A stretch of 64,000 nucleotides of DNA from Daldinia sp. FL1419 (taxonomy: Eukaryota; Ascomycota; Sordariomycetes; Xylariales; Hypoxylaceae): the NCBI GenBank assembly GCA_025201765.1, contig MU623364.1:186001-250000 (forward strand), given 5' to 3'. Within the stretch, counting starts at the first letter, position 1. Each line of letters opens with the position of its first letter. The notes beneath the pieces were generated by a model, which was not told the DNA's origin, made no database searches, and saw nothing but the letters and a program-made list of their open reading frames with translations. A program made the translations under genes and the position numbers. Shown piece by piece: positions 8,094-19,323 of the stretch.

Positions 8094-10388
8094 CTAACCA
8101 CGCTGATGCTCCTCCTCCTGCAACCTCCTCGCCAACTCCTCATCGCTCTGCAACTGCAGCCCCTCCAGCCTCAACCTTTCCACCTCCATCTGCAACCTCT
8201 CAATCTCGTCTTCCAACACCGAAGCCTCTATCTCCTTAGCCGAGCTCTTCTTATCCCCACTCCATTCTTCTCCCCCACGCATCGCCGCCTCCGTACGCTC
8301 CCGCTCGATCATCTCCCTCAACACCCTTAGCGAGCGTGCTTTAGCCGTGACTAATGCGTCGAGGTCATCCGCGGCCTGGAACTTGTTGCTCATCGGCGCG
8401 GGGGAAAACATTGGTGGGACTGGAGGTGGAACGAGGGGTTGAGCGTATCCCGGTCCCCACGATTCCCACGCCGTCCAATCCATTGGTGCGGGGCGCTGGG
8501 AAGCGGACACGGCGGCGGCTGCCTCGGCGCGGGCTGCGTCTGCTATTCTCTGTGCTTCGGCTCGCGCTGTGCTGGCTTGTATCTGCGCACGGGTCCTAGC
8601 TTGTTCTGCTTGTGCCTGTGCATGAATTCTGGCTTGATCTGCTTGTGCCTGTGCGAGGATTCTGGCTTGGTCGGCTTGTTGCTTCGCCTGCTGGATGTGC
8701 GCTTCCCAGGGACGAGTATGGCGTCCGCCAAAGCGCCCGCCGAAGGGACCTCCGCCTCTACCGCCGCGGCCGAACGGGAAGCCAGGGGGGAATGTTGGTA
8801 CATTGAATTGGGGAGCATTGGGGATGTGGCTGGGGATGTGAGGCATGGTAGGTGTAGTCACGCCCTCGAAGCCCGACGGGAAAGGGCCGGGGCTATGTCC
8901 GGATTGCCCTTCCATCTCGCGCTCAGCGTTTCTGACGTCGCGTTGTGTGTTCCTTCGCTCTCGCTTCTCGGCTTTTCGACGCTCTCGGCGCTCGCGCTTG
9001 TGTGCTTTCTTTTGTTCTCTTCTCTCCTTGCGTTGTATCTTCGCCAGCCGCTTCTGCTCTCGCTTCAGGGTCTTGAACTGCACAAGCAGCTCCCGTACGT
9101 CCCGGCGTACAGCCTGCCTGGGGGCATCCCATACTGGGTTGCCCTTAGACTGAGGTACATTCTTGGCCGCTTTAATGTCGGAGCACACTATCTTAAGCAT
9201 TTCTTTAGTTACGGGCTGCTCTGGGTGGTCGAGCCACATGCGGATCGACTTTTGGGTGACACGAAGCTGGGAGTCGTTCAGATCGTCGTATTCAGGGAGG
9301 CTTCCGATACTAGATCCCGAACTTGAGTCCGATGAAGAAGAAGAGCTAGAGCTCACGCTAGGGGAGCGGTTACGCGATCTTTGGTGGTCATGATCGGGCT
9401 GATCTTGGCACCAGCGCCCACGGTCACGACCTATGCCGTGGCCACCGAAACCTCTTCTTGGCTGGAAACCGCCAAAAGGACCAGTTCCCGGAGAAAAGTC
9501 TCGGGTCCCCGGACCAGTAAAGGGAGAACTGTCATTAGTAGGTTGACCACCCCAGCGCACGCCGTTGCGATCTACTTGGAACGAGTCGCCGAACGAGACG
9601 CGATCGTTATCGATATTTAGGAGTCCCATGCGGAGGCCTCGACTATTCGCCTCTAGAGGCCTAAAAGGGTTCCACCATGATCTAGAAAATTGCCCTTGTG
9701 GTTGTGGTTGTGGTTGTGGTTGGGGCTGAGGTTGGGACTGGGGTTCAACCGTTCTCGAAAAGCTGGGGGGCTGAGGCGTAGTACGTTCAATATTTACGTC
9801 CCTAGGGCCGAAAAATCCATCGTTCCATTCTCGAATCATGGAATCGACGTCACGCAGTGATTGCGGCGCTAGATTAGTCGGCGATTTAATCTGGCCTAGC
9901 TGTGCTTCGGCGATGTTTCTGCTAGCTGTAGACGATGATCTTTCATGCTCGGCTTGTAATTTACGCTCGATAATATGTAAGTTCGCCCGTGAGGCATGGT
10001 CAGGCAAGAGGTAATTAAGGAATGTCTGCCAGTCTTGTTCGGTAGTATCATGCTCTCTTGCCCAGTTTGGATATGGGAAATCATCTGGAGAAGAGATCTC
10101 CGTGATAGCCAACGGGGCGACCAGGATTTTACCGGTCGCACTTCTAAGAGTAGGACGCGACTCGAAGTAAGAATGAGGAGCAGAGATTGTTGTATGATGA
10201 TCATCAATACCAGGGAAATCCAAGTGCGATTCTCGTGGAGTTTCCGGTGGGGTGTAAACTATAGTACTGTGTGACGACGTGGTAACGGAGGCGTCGTCAT
10301 CGTTTAAACCTGGTTGAGCGACCGGAGAACGACTAGAATGCGAATGAATATCTGTTTCGCTATACGGCGGCGGTGGCATATCGTCCAT
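8094..10388 (-). CDS. Large low-complexity RGG and coiled-coil protein, function unknown
   Basis: Single-exon ORF of 764 residues from the ATG at 10388 (an upstream TTG at 10403 is not used). I do not recognise the function. Order of features: a Pro/Ser-rich N-terminus with PPPPYSETD; a conserved-looking block FPYPNWAREHDTTEQDWQTF near residue 105; a QPQPQ repeat (about 8 PQ units) near residue 215; Gly/Phe-rich sequence; an Asp/Ser run; a very basic helix near residues 460-505 (KERREQKKAHKRERRERRKA); an RGG patch (GRGGRGGGPFGGRFGGRH); degenerate 9-residue QADQARILA-type repeats; and a C-terminal Glu-rich coiled coil ending in EELARRLQEEEHQRG. This is typical of an RNA-binding or condensate-forming scaffold, which is inference only. 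Confidence 0.7.
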   Translation of the reverse strand: MDDMPPPPYSETDIHSHSSRSPVAQPGLNDDDASVTTSSHSTIVYTPPETPRESHLDFPGIDDHHTTISAPHSYFESRPTLRSATGKILVAPLAITEISSPDDFPYPNWAREHDTTEQDWQTFLNYLLPDHASRANLHIIERKLQAEHERSSSTASRNIAEAQLGQIKSPTNLAPQSLRDVDSMIREWNDGFFGPRDVNIERTTPQPPSFSRTVEPQSQPQPQPQPQPQPQGQFSRSWWNPFRPLEANSRGLRMGLLNIDNDRVSFGDSFQVDRNGVRWGGQPTNDSSPFTGPGTRDFSPGTGPFGGFQPRRGFGGHGIGRDRGRWCQDQPDHDHQRSRNRSPSVSSSSSSSSDSSSGSSIGSLPEYDDLNDSQLRVTQKSIRMWLDHPEQPVTKEMLKIVCSDIKAAKNVPQSKGNPVWDAPRQAVRRDVRELLVQFKTLKREQKRLAKIQRKERREQKKAHKRERRERRKAEKRERRNTQRDVRNAEREMEGQSGHSPGPFPSGFEGVTTPTMPHIPSHIPNAPQFNVPTFPPGFPFGRGGRGGGPFGGRFGGRHTRPWEAHIQQAKQQADQARILAQAQADQARIHAQAQAEQARTRAQIQASTARAEAQRIADAARAEAAAAVSASQRPAPMDWTAWESWGPGYAQPLVPPPVPPMFSPAPMSNKFQAADDLDALVTAKARSLRVLREMIERERTEAAMRGGEEWSGDKKSSAKEIEASVLEDEIERLQMEVERLRLEGLQLQSDEELARRLQEEEHQRG

Positions 10389-11274
10389 TGTGGGATTTCT
10401 CAACGTAGAAATATGATATTAGCAAATATGATGTTGTTGAGGAGGAAGATAGGAATTTATAGGAATGCATGGGTTGGTAAGAGGTAGGTTAAGTATGTAA
10501 AACTTATGAAAACCTTAAATAGGCACCTCTTGTATCTTATGTACTATGAAAGATGGTATTACCTATTGGTGTTACTTGACACGAAGTATAAATGGTTGGT
10601 TCTTTTTTCCCAAGTACCTAAGGTTAGGTAGGTAATTATACAAAAGTAGCGTAACCGCAGTAGAAGAGGGAATAGTTATAGAAATATTTCGTGGAGTCTA
10701 GGATAGTTATTCATTCATTCATTTATTTATTTATTCATCTACGGATCCGACTTATTAATATGAACCTTCTTTTTGAGAGAAACAGCTAAACTGTACATCT
10801 TTGGAAGGTGATTTTCATTGGCGGCTGAGCTTGTTCAGCCCTGGAGACAAATCCCTGAATGAGATTCACTCGATCCCGAGTGGAGGGGAAAGGGCTAAGC
10901 TTCTGTCAATCAACCCACCCCACCTTCTATGAACTAACTCCGTCGAGCGGTTTTGCTAGGCAAAGAACCCCTGTACTTGCAGGCGAAGCTACCTACTATT
11001 GTCGTAGGTGACGCGGCCACCTACGATTACACACGCTTGCCTACATAAGGTTGCCTCAAAGATGAGTCAAACTAACTCGGGTCGGGTTATTCGAATTCGG
11101 ATCATTCGAATAAGATCTGCATCTTAAGAGAGATAACTAGGTAGTTACCGGTCTTACTCGGGGGAATATTTCTTCTTGCCATGTCTACTATGCGAAATAT
11201 TCACCCTCCGTATTTGCCTAGGTATATCACTACTATAGAGTGTCGTGATTAGACGTGGTGGCGTATTATCCAAC
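10389..11274. other. Intergenic region upstream of the low-complexity gene
   Basis: 886 bp without a gene. It holds an ATTC/ATTT tetranucleotide tract at about 10707-10738 and TAGGTAGG-like motifs near 10625. Confidence 0.4.
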
Positions 11275-12677
11275 TCATCCTCGGGTTTTTCCAAAGAGAT
11301 CGAAGTTGATATCCTCCTCTTTGTAATGATCGGCTATTAGACCGTGCAGGTGGTCTTTCGAGTGCGCTCCCCTATAATTCAAATTAGCAATCGTTAGACT
11401 CGTAACAGTTCATATTCTTGGCCGATCGCTTACAAGTTTGTAATATATGTGTTGACAAGCTCCGTAGGAATAAATTCAGCAACGGCATTCTTAACTCTCA
11501 CCTGCCCCACCATTTCACCGTCAGCGAAGTTGACGTATTTGGAGGGGTCGCCCCATTCAACGAGTCCTTCGTGATGAAATCGACTATCGGGGCTAAGCTT
11601 ATAAACACCTCCTAGTACAATAACTGTTCGACCTTGCTCCTGAGCAGCGCGAGCGATGACTGCAGCGCCAGAGTCGACAATAACACCCCCTTTTTTTGTA
11701 ATTGCCCGAGCTCCAAGAATGACTTTGTTGACTTTCGACATATAAGCCATGAGGCCGACATTCATAATGTTGACCACGGTCGATCCGGACGACGACAAAG
11801 ATTTTCGTAAAGAAGTATACTGGTCATCGTCTGCGGGGGCTATAGATGGATCGACAACGAGAAATAACGTAAACTTTCTCTTCGATGCGGCTCGAAGAAG
11901 GAATTTTTGGACAGTTCTTGAAGGCTGGTGCACCAAAACGTAATCTCCTGGGTGGATGACAATTTCCGCATAGGCTTGGACCTGTTCATCAACCTGCCTT
12001 ATTTCGTCCATGATTTCCTCGATTCCATCAATCACTTCAGACCTAAGTGCTTGTATATTTGTAGATTGAGGATACCCTTGTGGCGTCGAAGCGCCTGAAC
12101 CGAGCTTGGGTGTGGATCCCGGCGAAGGAACGAAATCTGGATCTGAGAGAAGGTTGAACATGGATTGCGTGCGGGCGAAAGGCCCAAGGGCAACTAAAGA
12201 GGGAAGTCGACTCGACTTTGAGAGGGGAATAGGCGCTATGGCGGGAGGTAGAGTAGGAGTTCTATCCGTGGGCGAATCGCTACCCGCGTCGTTTCGATCT
12301 TCCGAAGCCTCATCTCGTATTAATCCTAATACTCGCTTCACGACGTTGCCAATGACTAATTCGTGAGGTTGCGCTGTCACAAGTTTCCTGCCAACTAATT
12401 GTATGCGCCCAATGAGTTGATCAACGTCCGACCACTTATCCTTAGCGACAACCTGAAGTAAGATGTGTGCCGTAGCAATTGCGCAAGATTCGGAACCTCG
12501 TATCTGCCGTCGCTTCAAGAGGCTACGGCGTATATATCAGTCCCAACCCTGGACAACCCATCTAGAAATTCATGCTTACGATATGAGGAATTCCACAGAA
12601 GAATCTACTGGGCGACTCTTTAGCGTATCGAGAAATTTGTCCAAGTCGGGCGCATAGCCCCCCTTAGGAGGTGACAT
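11275..12677 (-). CDS. GCD7: Translation initiation factor eIF2B subunit beta
   Basis: Regulatory beta subunit of eIF2B, the guanine nucleotide exchange factor for eIF2. The join is complement(11275..11371, 11434..12522, 12580..12677), 427 residues. Exon 1 encodes MSPPKGGYAPDLDKFLDTLK and the join reads FLIS/LLKRRQIRGS. Exon 2 carries TAHILLQVV and the Rossmann-like C-terminal domain with VNIMNVGLMAYMSKVNKVILGA, GGVIVDSGAA and VIVLGGVYKLSP. Exon 3 gives the family C-terminus GAHSKDHLHGLIADHYKEED. Introns of 57 and 62 bp (both GTAAGC) close in frame. A Ser/Pro-rich insert at about residues 105-180 is longer than in yeast. Divergent from NEM1. Confidence 0.93.
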
Positions 12678-14030
12678 TTCTCGTGGTTTAAGAATTTCTT
12701 TAGGAGGGGTATCTCGTTATATAGGAAGCTTCAACGACTAGTGCATCGATCTTGAGGATAGTGTTGGTTGGCGTAAATAGACCGTGGTCAACGAGCACTT
12801 AGATTTTACTAGATAACCATACTCTAAGATTGAGAAGCTTCGGTATGTGAAATAGGATGGAAATGGAATAATACGTTTGTATCAAGTAAGTAGCTTGGTG
12901 TATTCTGTAATGGAAGATAATTGCAAATGTTTTTGCTGAATTATCGATATGGAGTATTTGCGAGAATTGTGAGTCAACGACGATCACAAGAAAAAAAAAA
13001 AAAAAAAAAGATACATGGATGAACAGATCTACATACAAATTGAATGTACCTCCCGTGCGTGCAGCAAGATGTACTAGGGTATGTATCTTATTGCATCGCG
13101 GGGTCGGTTGCATCGCGGGCGTTGGCGTTCAACACGTGATGGCTAATTTGCTCCTTTTAAACTACCCAGGTAAGTATCTCGGTACCGTCGACGCTAAAAG
13201 TCTACGTACCCGACATCCTACATGGTATTTTCAAGGAGGTACCCGTAAGGAGTGCCAGGGCGGGATAATGTCACTAATTTCCAGTGGTACGGAGGTGGCC
13301 CTGTGGTTGTACCCATTCCCTGGCTCCAATAGTTCTATTAGTTGTATTATGTTGGGTCCCATCGCAGCTGTAATGCTTAGCAACCTGGGTAGCTTTATCG
13401 CAATATACTCCCTAGGACTGCCCTACATTACCTCCCTAAACTTCCAAAGTGAGGCTTCTGGAGCTCTCTTGGCTGAATTAAAAACCACTTTGTACACTTT
13501 GTACACCTTGTAACACTACAGCAACATTTCGCGACTTTGCGTGTTTCTTGAATCTGTCCTACCACGTTTAACTGCGACAAAGCTTGATAATAACCTACCC
13601 TTATCTTATTACCCTATTACCTTAGCAGGAATGAAATATTTGGAAAACGCTGGTAAATTCCACTATCATAATTGCGCGTAGTTTCTCTCAACAATCATAT
13701 TCGAACCGAGGCTTGAAAAGACGAAGAAAAAGGGTTAACCTAGAGGAAAGCTCAATTTCTCGTACGAATACTTGGGACTTTCGTACAATACGTCGCCAGA
13801 TTCCTAGACTATACAAACGGGCATACAGACAATTTGTTCATCAAGCCCCAAGCACGGGAGCAAACGCGCGACTCGGGCAATTCAGCCCGGCCGACCGACT
13901 TTGAATTATTTTTTGTCTTGTTCCTTTTTTTTTTTCTCCCGCCTTCTGCCGTCGCCTACACCAAGCATTTTATCCGTCAATAGTAACCCGCGAATCTTGC
14001 TTGTTATTTAGCGGGCATACTCGGTTCTTC
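12678..14030. promoter_or_regulatory. Divergent intergenic region eIF2B beta / NEM1
   Basis: 1.35 kb between divergent genes. Contains an A-tract at 12991-13009 and a pyrimidine-rich leader at 13918-13945 just upstream of NEM1, typical of fungal 5' UTRs. The open frame 13019-13513 lacks protein-like composition and is not called. Confidence 0.45.
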
Positions 14031-14057
14031 ATGGCTTGCAGGTCGACCGGAAGATGA
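14031..14057 (+). promoter_or_regulatory. Eight-codon upstream ORF overlapping the NEM1 start
   Basis: An ATG at 14031 opens a frame of eight sense codons (MACRSTGR) whose TGA at 14055-14057 overlaps the NEM1 ATG at 14054 as ATGA. This arrangement suits termination-reinitiation or leaky scanning. It matters only if the transcript starts upstream of 14031, which is likely given the pyrimidine-rich leader but not shown. Confidence 0.5.
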
Positions 14058-15746
14058 ACTCCCTCAATATAATATCCGCGCGCGTCTCCCCGACCTCGAG
14101 TCCTGCTCCTTCGCGATCAAATTCCCTGAGCCACATCGGTTTGGCTGTCGCCCAGTCTGATGACAACCCAACATCCCCAGAGGAAACGTCGCCCAACGAG
14201 AAATGCGCAACAACTTCCGATCCGAACGATGGCACATTCAATAGGGATAGCGACGTAGGCAATTTTCTCAGCGCAGACGAGAAAACTCCCCTATTAGAAA
14301 AGGGAGATGTTAAGGAGGCGAATATTCGTTATTATTCTTGGCATATTATTCCCGGGCGCATAGCAAACAATCTAATAAATTCTATCCGTTGGGTTTTGTC
14401 TACTATCGCCGCACCTGGAGTTTACCTCGTTGCATGCTTTTATGACGAACGGGGGAACTTTGCCCCCTTGCGACAATTCGGGAACCTCTTCAGTATCTAT
14501 GAAGGCGATGCGCGCAAGCTGGCAGCTGATTACCACGAGAATATCGCGCTTAACGAAGAGAAGCAAGTCTCATCTAAGCGTCCCAACCAAGGTACACGGG
14601 GAAAACATGCTTTCACCGCCGCACGGCCAATACCCTCGTCGGGAACTTCATCTTCAGGTCTATCATCGGAGTCGGAATCGGATATGGTCGCCGGGAATCA
14701 GGGCGCCCGCCACGTACGGTCTAAATCTCTCGATCCTACCGAAGAGGGCTCGCCGGCAAGGAGATCGATAAGGATCAAGTTGAATAATGACGAGGTTATA
14801 CGGCGACGAAAACATAGGAAGACCCAATCCACAAGTGCCAGTGGTAGCACTAGCAGCAGCACCTCGCCAGATCTGTCGGCCCACCTGAAGTCCCCTACCT
14901 CTCCTATCGGCGCTTTGACAAAATACCCCAAGACACCCGCTCCTCTCCGGCCATTGATACCCCGTCGACAACCGTCTTATGTTCCCTATGAGCCCCTTGA
15001 TCCGAAGCAACTGAAAACGTTGATATTGGATTTAGACGAGACGCTGATACACAGTATGTCGAAGGGAGGTCGAATGGGTTCGGGACATATGGTCGAAGTG
15101 CGGCTGAATACGACGTACGTCGGAACTGGAGGCCAACAGGCTCTAGGGCCTCAGCATCCTATTCTGTACTACGTTCATAAGCGGCCGCACTGCGACGAGT
15201 TTCTTCGAAAGGTGAGAGAAGTGGTTAATATTGATAGTACTTTGGATTATGATGCTGACTGTAGTTCGGAAAGGTTTGCAAATGGTTCAATCTTGTAGTT
15301 TTCACGGCATCGGTACAGGAATACGCAGACCCCGTCATCGACTGGTTGGAATCGGAGAGGAAGTTTTTTTCTGGAAGATACTATCGACAACACTGCACAT
15401 TCAGGCACGGCGCATTTATCAAGGATCTGAGCTCGATAGAACCAGACCTGAGCAAGGTCATGATTTTAGACAATAGCCCCCTGAGCTACATGTTCCACCA
15501 AGGTAGGATATCCCCTGAAATTGTAATACTTTGATGCCGAATTTAAGTTTGTTTGTAATTAGTTTGCTAACTAGAGAATCGGCATGTGCAGATAATGCGA
15601 TTCCTATTCAAGGCTGGATCAATGACCCTACGGATAATGATTTATTGCACCTGGTGCCCCTTTTAGAGGGATTGCAGTACGTTTCTGACGTTAGAGCACT
15701 ACTTGCATTACGGGGCGGAGAAGACGGACAGCATATGATGACGTGA
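14054..15746 (+). CDS. NEM1: Nuclear envelope phosphatase NEM1 (CTDNEP1/Dullard family)
   Basis: HAD-family protein serine phosphatase that, with Spo7, dephosphorylates lipin/Pah1 at the ER and nuclear envelope and so sets phosphatidate use for triacylglycerol or phospholipid. The join is 14054..15211, 15274..15502, 15592..15746, 513 residues. A membrane-spanning segment lies near residues 113-132 (WVLSTIAAPGVYLVACFYD). The catalytic DxDET motif, DLDETLIHS, begins at D326; then HKRPHCDEFLRK/VCKWFNLVVFTAS, YADPVIDWLE, ILDNSPLSYMFHQ and IPIQGWINDPTDNDL. Intron 1 could also end 9 nt earlier (exon from 15265), adding FGK in frame. The N-terminal 110 residues are Ser/Pro-rich and the linker contains poly-Ser stretches. 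Confidence 0.93.
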
Positions 15747-17400
15747 AGACAATGAAATCCAAAACTTTTGAAGGCAAAAGCACATAGCGGGTATTTAATT
15801 TTAGTATTGACCAGAGAGAGGGGGGGGCTCGATATATCGAGCTAGTATTCCAAGGAACTTTCTACGCATTACGTGCTCCGTTGTGCAGGTCTACGTTACG
15901 TTATGGCGTTAATATAATAAGTGTATATTTTTTTTTAATGAAGAGATGGTAGATTGCGGAAGACTGCGGAAGGGGTTGGTTTCTCTAGCAAGGCAACATG
16001 AGAACATATGGAGACGTTATCCTAGTTTGATGCGATTATAACAATCCGATGCAGCGGGGAATGATGAGAATGGGTACCTTCTAAGTGAGAATTGCCTAGG
16101 TAAATGCTGGTTATGCCGATGGGTTACGCCTAGATTTGGACCTGCCTGGTTTTGCAGAATGGGGTATTCATAAAGTTGACATCGTCATCATTTCGTGAAG
16201 TTCCGAAGCTATGACGGTTAAGGCTGACAAAGAGGTTCCATATACCGTAGGTACCTACCTACCTAGGTAGTATCTACTAGTGTATCAGGTACTTAGGTAC
16301 CTATGTCCATAGCTCCTTAAGGCATTTGCTTCCGGTAACGTCCAAGCCACAGCCGAGAAAGCGGGTCTCATGCCGTCTCCACTCAATCCACTCAAGGAGA
16401 GAGTACTCCGGTCTAGGTAAAGAGGTACATGTTCCTCGGTCTGGTTACCCATAGCTGTGGAATGTAACCTCGTGGGCCCGGAATGTCGTCGCAACCTCGC
16501 AACCTCGCAACCTCCAATTAGGTGATTTGCATTTAGCACCTCAAATGTGGAATACAGCCGCACTTACCCGCAAATTTTGAAGATTTCGATTTGTTCAATC
16601 ATTACACGCATATTTATATCTCGGTACCGTTGGAGATGGGGAGATGGACATTTTACATAAGGCATGTAGCAGTGGGAATAGTATAGGTAGTTACCCTGAG
16701 AACTACCTACTGGCTGAGAATAACGGCAACTTGAATAAAAATCTAAAGTCACCTTGAGCAGTCAAGCAAAGAAAAAAAAAAAAAAAGAGAAAAAGAAAAC
16801 TCCAGCCACAAAATTATTGAGGTTTTAGATGGGCCAATTCTAGATCCACGACTCATGATCCATTTAAGCCCCGCGATCCAATCAATAACCTGGTGGCATC
16901 TAAGGACATCTAAAGATGTCTATTACGTCATGTTGAACGCCAAACCGAGACTTCGGTGCTTGCAAGGCTACAATACTTGGAGGAGAGAGACTTTGGATTT
17001 CACCCTTTTCACTTTTTACCGTGACGAAACCGGGATCCCGTATGCTCTGGCGCGTACTATTCGTAGTCTATGTAAGTACCATCTACTAATGATCCATAGG
17101 TTATGGTCTATTTTTGTTGGTGTAAGTATCCCGAATGGCGTAATGTACAGGTTAGAGCCTCGGATTATACCAAGTTCCTACGCCATCTGCCTGTCTAATG
17201 TAAAAATGTTGTTTTCGTCATCGGTGCCGTAACTTGACGTTATAAGAAGACCTTTTCTCAACGTCCTCTCTTCTCCTTCAATCACAAATCATTATCAACT
17301 TTACCAGCGACATCTACCAGACGACAGTTCGAATTAAATCTCACCTTGTAACCCTTTACTTATTTAATCATCCTGCACTAATATCGTAAACACAATCATC
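15747..17400. other. Intergenic region NEM1 to small membrane protein gene
   Basis: 1.65 kb without a supportable gene. Contains a palindromic TAGGTACCTACC cluster (16248-16270), three tandem CAACCTCG copies near 16490-16512, an A-tract at 16771-16784 and the downstream promoter with a C/A-rich leader. Confidence 0.4.
16248..16303. repeat. TAGGTACCTA-type palindromic motif cluster
   Basis: TAGGTACCTACCTACCTAGG at 16248-16267 followed by GGTACTTAGGTACCTATG. Built from the self-complementary units TAGGTACCTA and CCTAGG. Same family as clusters near 35150, 37438, 47750, 52508 and 60086. Confidence 0.7.
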
Positions 17401-18013
17401 ATGTCTCTACACTGTAAGTAGCGAATACCTCATCCCGTTGCTTTCTCTTTGAGACCTGGCCATCAACTAGCCGTCAGTTATGGGCTTTTGCAGGCTAACA
17501 AGCATCAACACCTAGACCTTCCTCCCGTCAAGCCTTCGGCCATTGCCCTCGGTACCGTCTTCAACCACGGTATTGAGCTAGCTGTTCTATCTCCGCTATT
17601 CGGTCAGACCTACCAGCGAGCCAAGGCAGCCAACACTAAGGAAGAATTCATCCGATCAAAAGAAGCCTCTTCGGCTGCTGCCGCGCTAGGCACCTCCTTA
17701 GTCGGCTCTGCTCTGCAATCATATGGTGTCGGTGCCCTCATCAACGCAACTGGCACTCTTAGCTACAAGGGCGCCGCCTACCTAGGCGCCTTAATCTTCG
17801 CGGCCACATCCGCCCCTACCGTAAGTGCCCATTCCTCTTCTCAAGCACCAGAAATTATGAAAACTTACACTATATCAGTACCTTGCACAACTCTTCACTG
17901 AGAAGCGACCTATCGACACTGTCGCGGTCGGTGCCACATCAAAGATTCTCGAGACCGTCGGTCTGTCTCTATTCCTCACTTGGTGGGGAACCCGAACCAA
18001 CCCCTTCGACTAA
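17401..18013 (+). CDS. Small multi-pass membrane protein, uncharacterised
   Basis: The join is 17401..17413, 17471..17820, 17879..18013, 165 residues. Exon 1 is only 13 nt (MSLH plus one base, donor GTAAGT); the chosen acceptor (CAACTAG at 17470) is the one that restores the long downstream frame, giving MSLHSVSYGLLQANKHQ. Hydrophobic segments lie around FNHGIELAVLSPLFG, SSAAAALGTSLVGSALQSYGVGALI, YKGAAYLGALIFAATSAP and VGLSLFLTWWGT, suggesting four membrane helices. The end, TWWGTRTNPFD, looks conserved in fungi. It may belong to the DUF1761-like proteins, but I am not sure and assign no function. Convergent with NHP2. Confidence 0.75.
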
Positions 18014-18530
18014 ATTTGTTGGATTTGAAGGACCTGTATTTATTAGTTTCCCTAGTTATGGGTTGATGATATAATGCTAGGAGGCCGTATGGAGCCTGCG
18101 AGCTGTTACTAGCTGTGTAATAAATAAGATGCTCAACAATAAATTATCTTTGTCTGTCTTAATTAAGCGTAAAACGTGGATCACAAGTGTCAGTAACACG
18201 TAATCAAACATTGTCAAGTATTTCAATCAAGACTCGACAAGAGCCGATTTGATTTTGAACCAATATGAATTGATCTGCCAACGCAAATATGAGTGTTTTC
18301 CCCAACGCCAGAGGCTACGCCTATGTAGCCAACCGAAACAGTTACGTACATTTTGATCCGAAGATGATGATGCCCTTGGGATGCTTGAAAGGACAGCGAA
18401 TAGAACGCCCGCGACTACGGACCACCAAAGCCGATATTCCCAGGCTAATAAATGGCCCACGTCAAAATGGTGATCTCTCTCATACAAATACTCCTCCGAG
18501 GCGGAGATAACGACCGCAGTAAATAAAAGC
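18014..18530. other. Convergent 3' intergenic region
   Basis: 517 bp between the small membrane protein gene and NHP2; no gene recognised. Confidence 0.4.
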
Positions 18531-19323
18531 CTACGTGAACTTGAGTTGCTTGCTCTCCTTCTCGACTAGCTTAACCAGGTCCTTGTACGCCTCGGCAAAG
18601 TCCTCGGCGTCTTCCTCCTCTATCTTCTCGTCCTTCTTGCCTCCAGTTCGCTTCTCGGTGACCATGACAACGCTGGTAGGTCGCTTGGTGCTACCGGCGG
18701 CGCCTAGCTCGGCACGCGATGTGACGAAGATATACGGCACGTTGACGTCCTCGCATAGCACGGGGATGTGGCTGATAACATCCATAGGGCTGATATCTCC
18801 GGCCAGGATAACGACACCAGGGAATGAGGTGTTGCCCGGACCACTAGCAGGGGACTTGCGTAGCGATTTGACAACTTCCTTTACACCACGCTTGAGGGTC
18901 TTGTTCTTTGCAGCTGTATTCGGTGAGTTTTGTTAGCGCTCGTCCGTTTGATAAGGCGTGCATAGAAAATGTATATGCAACAGTAGCATAAAATATGGAT
19001 TTAGGGACGAACATACCTTTCCGCACAGTCTTCATAATCTTCTTGGTGCCCTTCTCGTCCGCCAATGGCTTCGCAAAAGGTACTAAAGCGCCCACAACAG
19101 GGACCAGGACCTTAGCAACCTTCTCTTCACCATCCTTCACAACGGTGACAGACGCCGAAGTGTCAACGTCTAATTGGTCGTCGAGAGCAGCATTGACGGC
19201 ACTCTTGAGCTTCTCCTTCTTATCTTTCTTATCCTTCTTGTCTTTCTTAGTCTTCGTTACGCCATCGGCCTCGCTGCGCTTCTTGTCCTTCTTTTCCTTC
19301 TTCTCTGGCTTCGTTGACCCCAT
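18531..19323 (-). CDS. NHP2: H/ACA snoRNP protein NHP2 (L7Ae family)
   Basis: Core protein of H/ACA ribonucleoproteins that guide rRNA pseudouridylation. The join is complement(18531..18913, 19017..19323) with a 103-bp intron (GTATGT..ACAG, phase 1), 229 residues. Residues 1-40 are a Lys/Asp-rich low-complexity tract, longer than in yeast. The L7Ae/NHP2 fold follows: LVPFAKPLADEKGTKKIMKT, RGVKEVVKSLRKSP, FPGVVILAGDISPMDVISHI, PVLCEDVNVPYIFVTSRAEL, then KRPTSVVMV. The C-terminus is acidic and helical (EEEDAEDFAEAYKDLVKLVE). The ATG at 19323 was preferred over one at 19371, which adds 16 residues without family character. Confidence 0.93.

Noticed and set aside
8439..9326. 295-codon plus-strand frame opposite the low-complexity gene
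   Set aside because: Antisense shadow of repetitive coding sequence; Cys/Leu/Ser-rich translation without homology features.
13019..13513. 164-codon plus-strand open frame
   Set aside because: No domain, mixed hydrophobic runs and odd composition, falls in the divergent promoter between two good genes; looks like chance.
16285..16752. Two minus-strand frames upstream of the small membrane protein gene
   Set aside because: Low-quality composition, start inside repeat clusters, no splice path connecting them to a longer protein.
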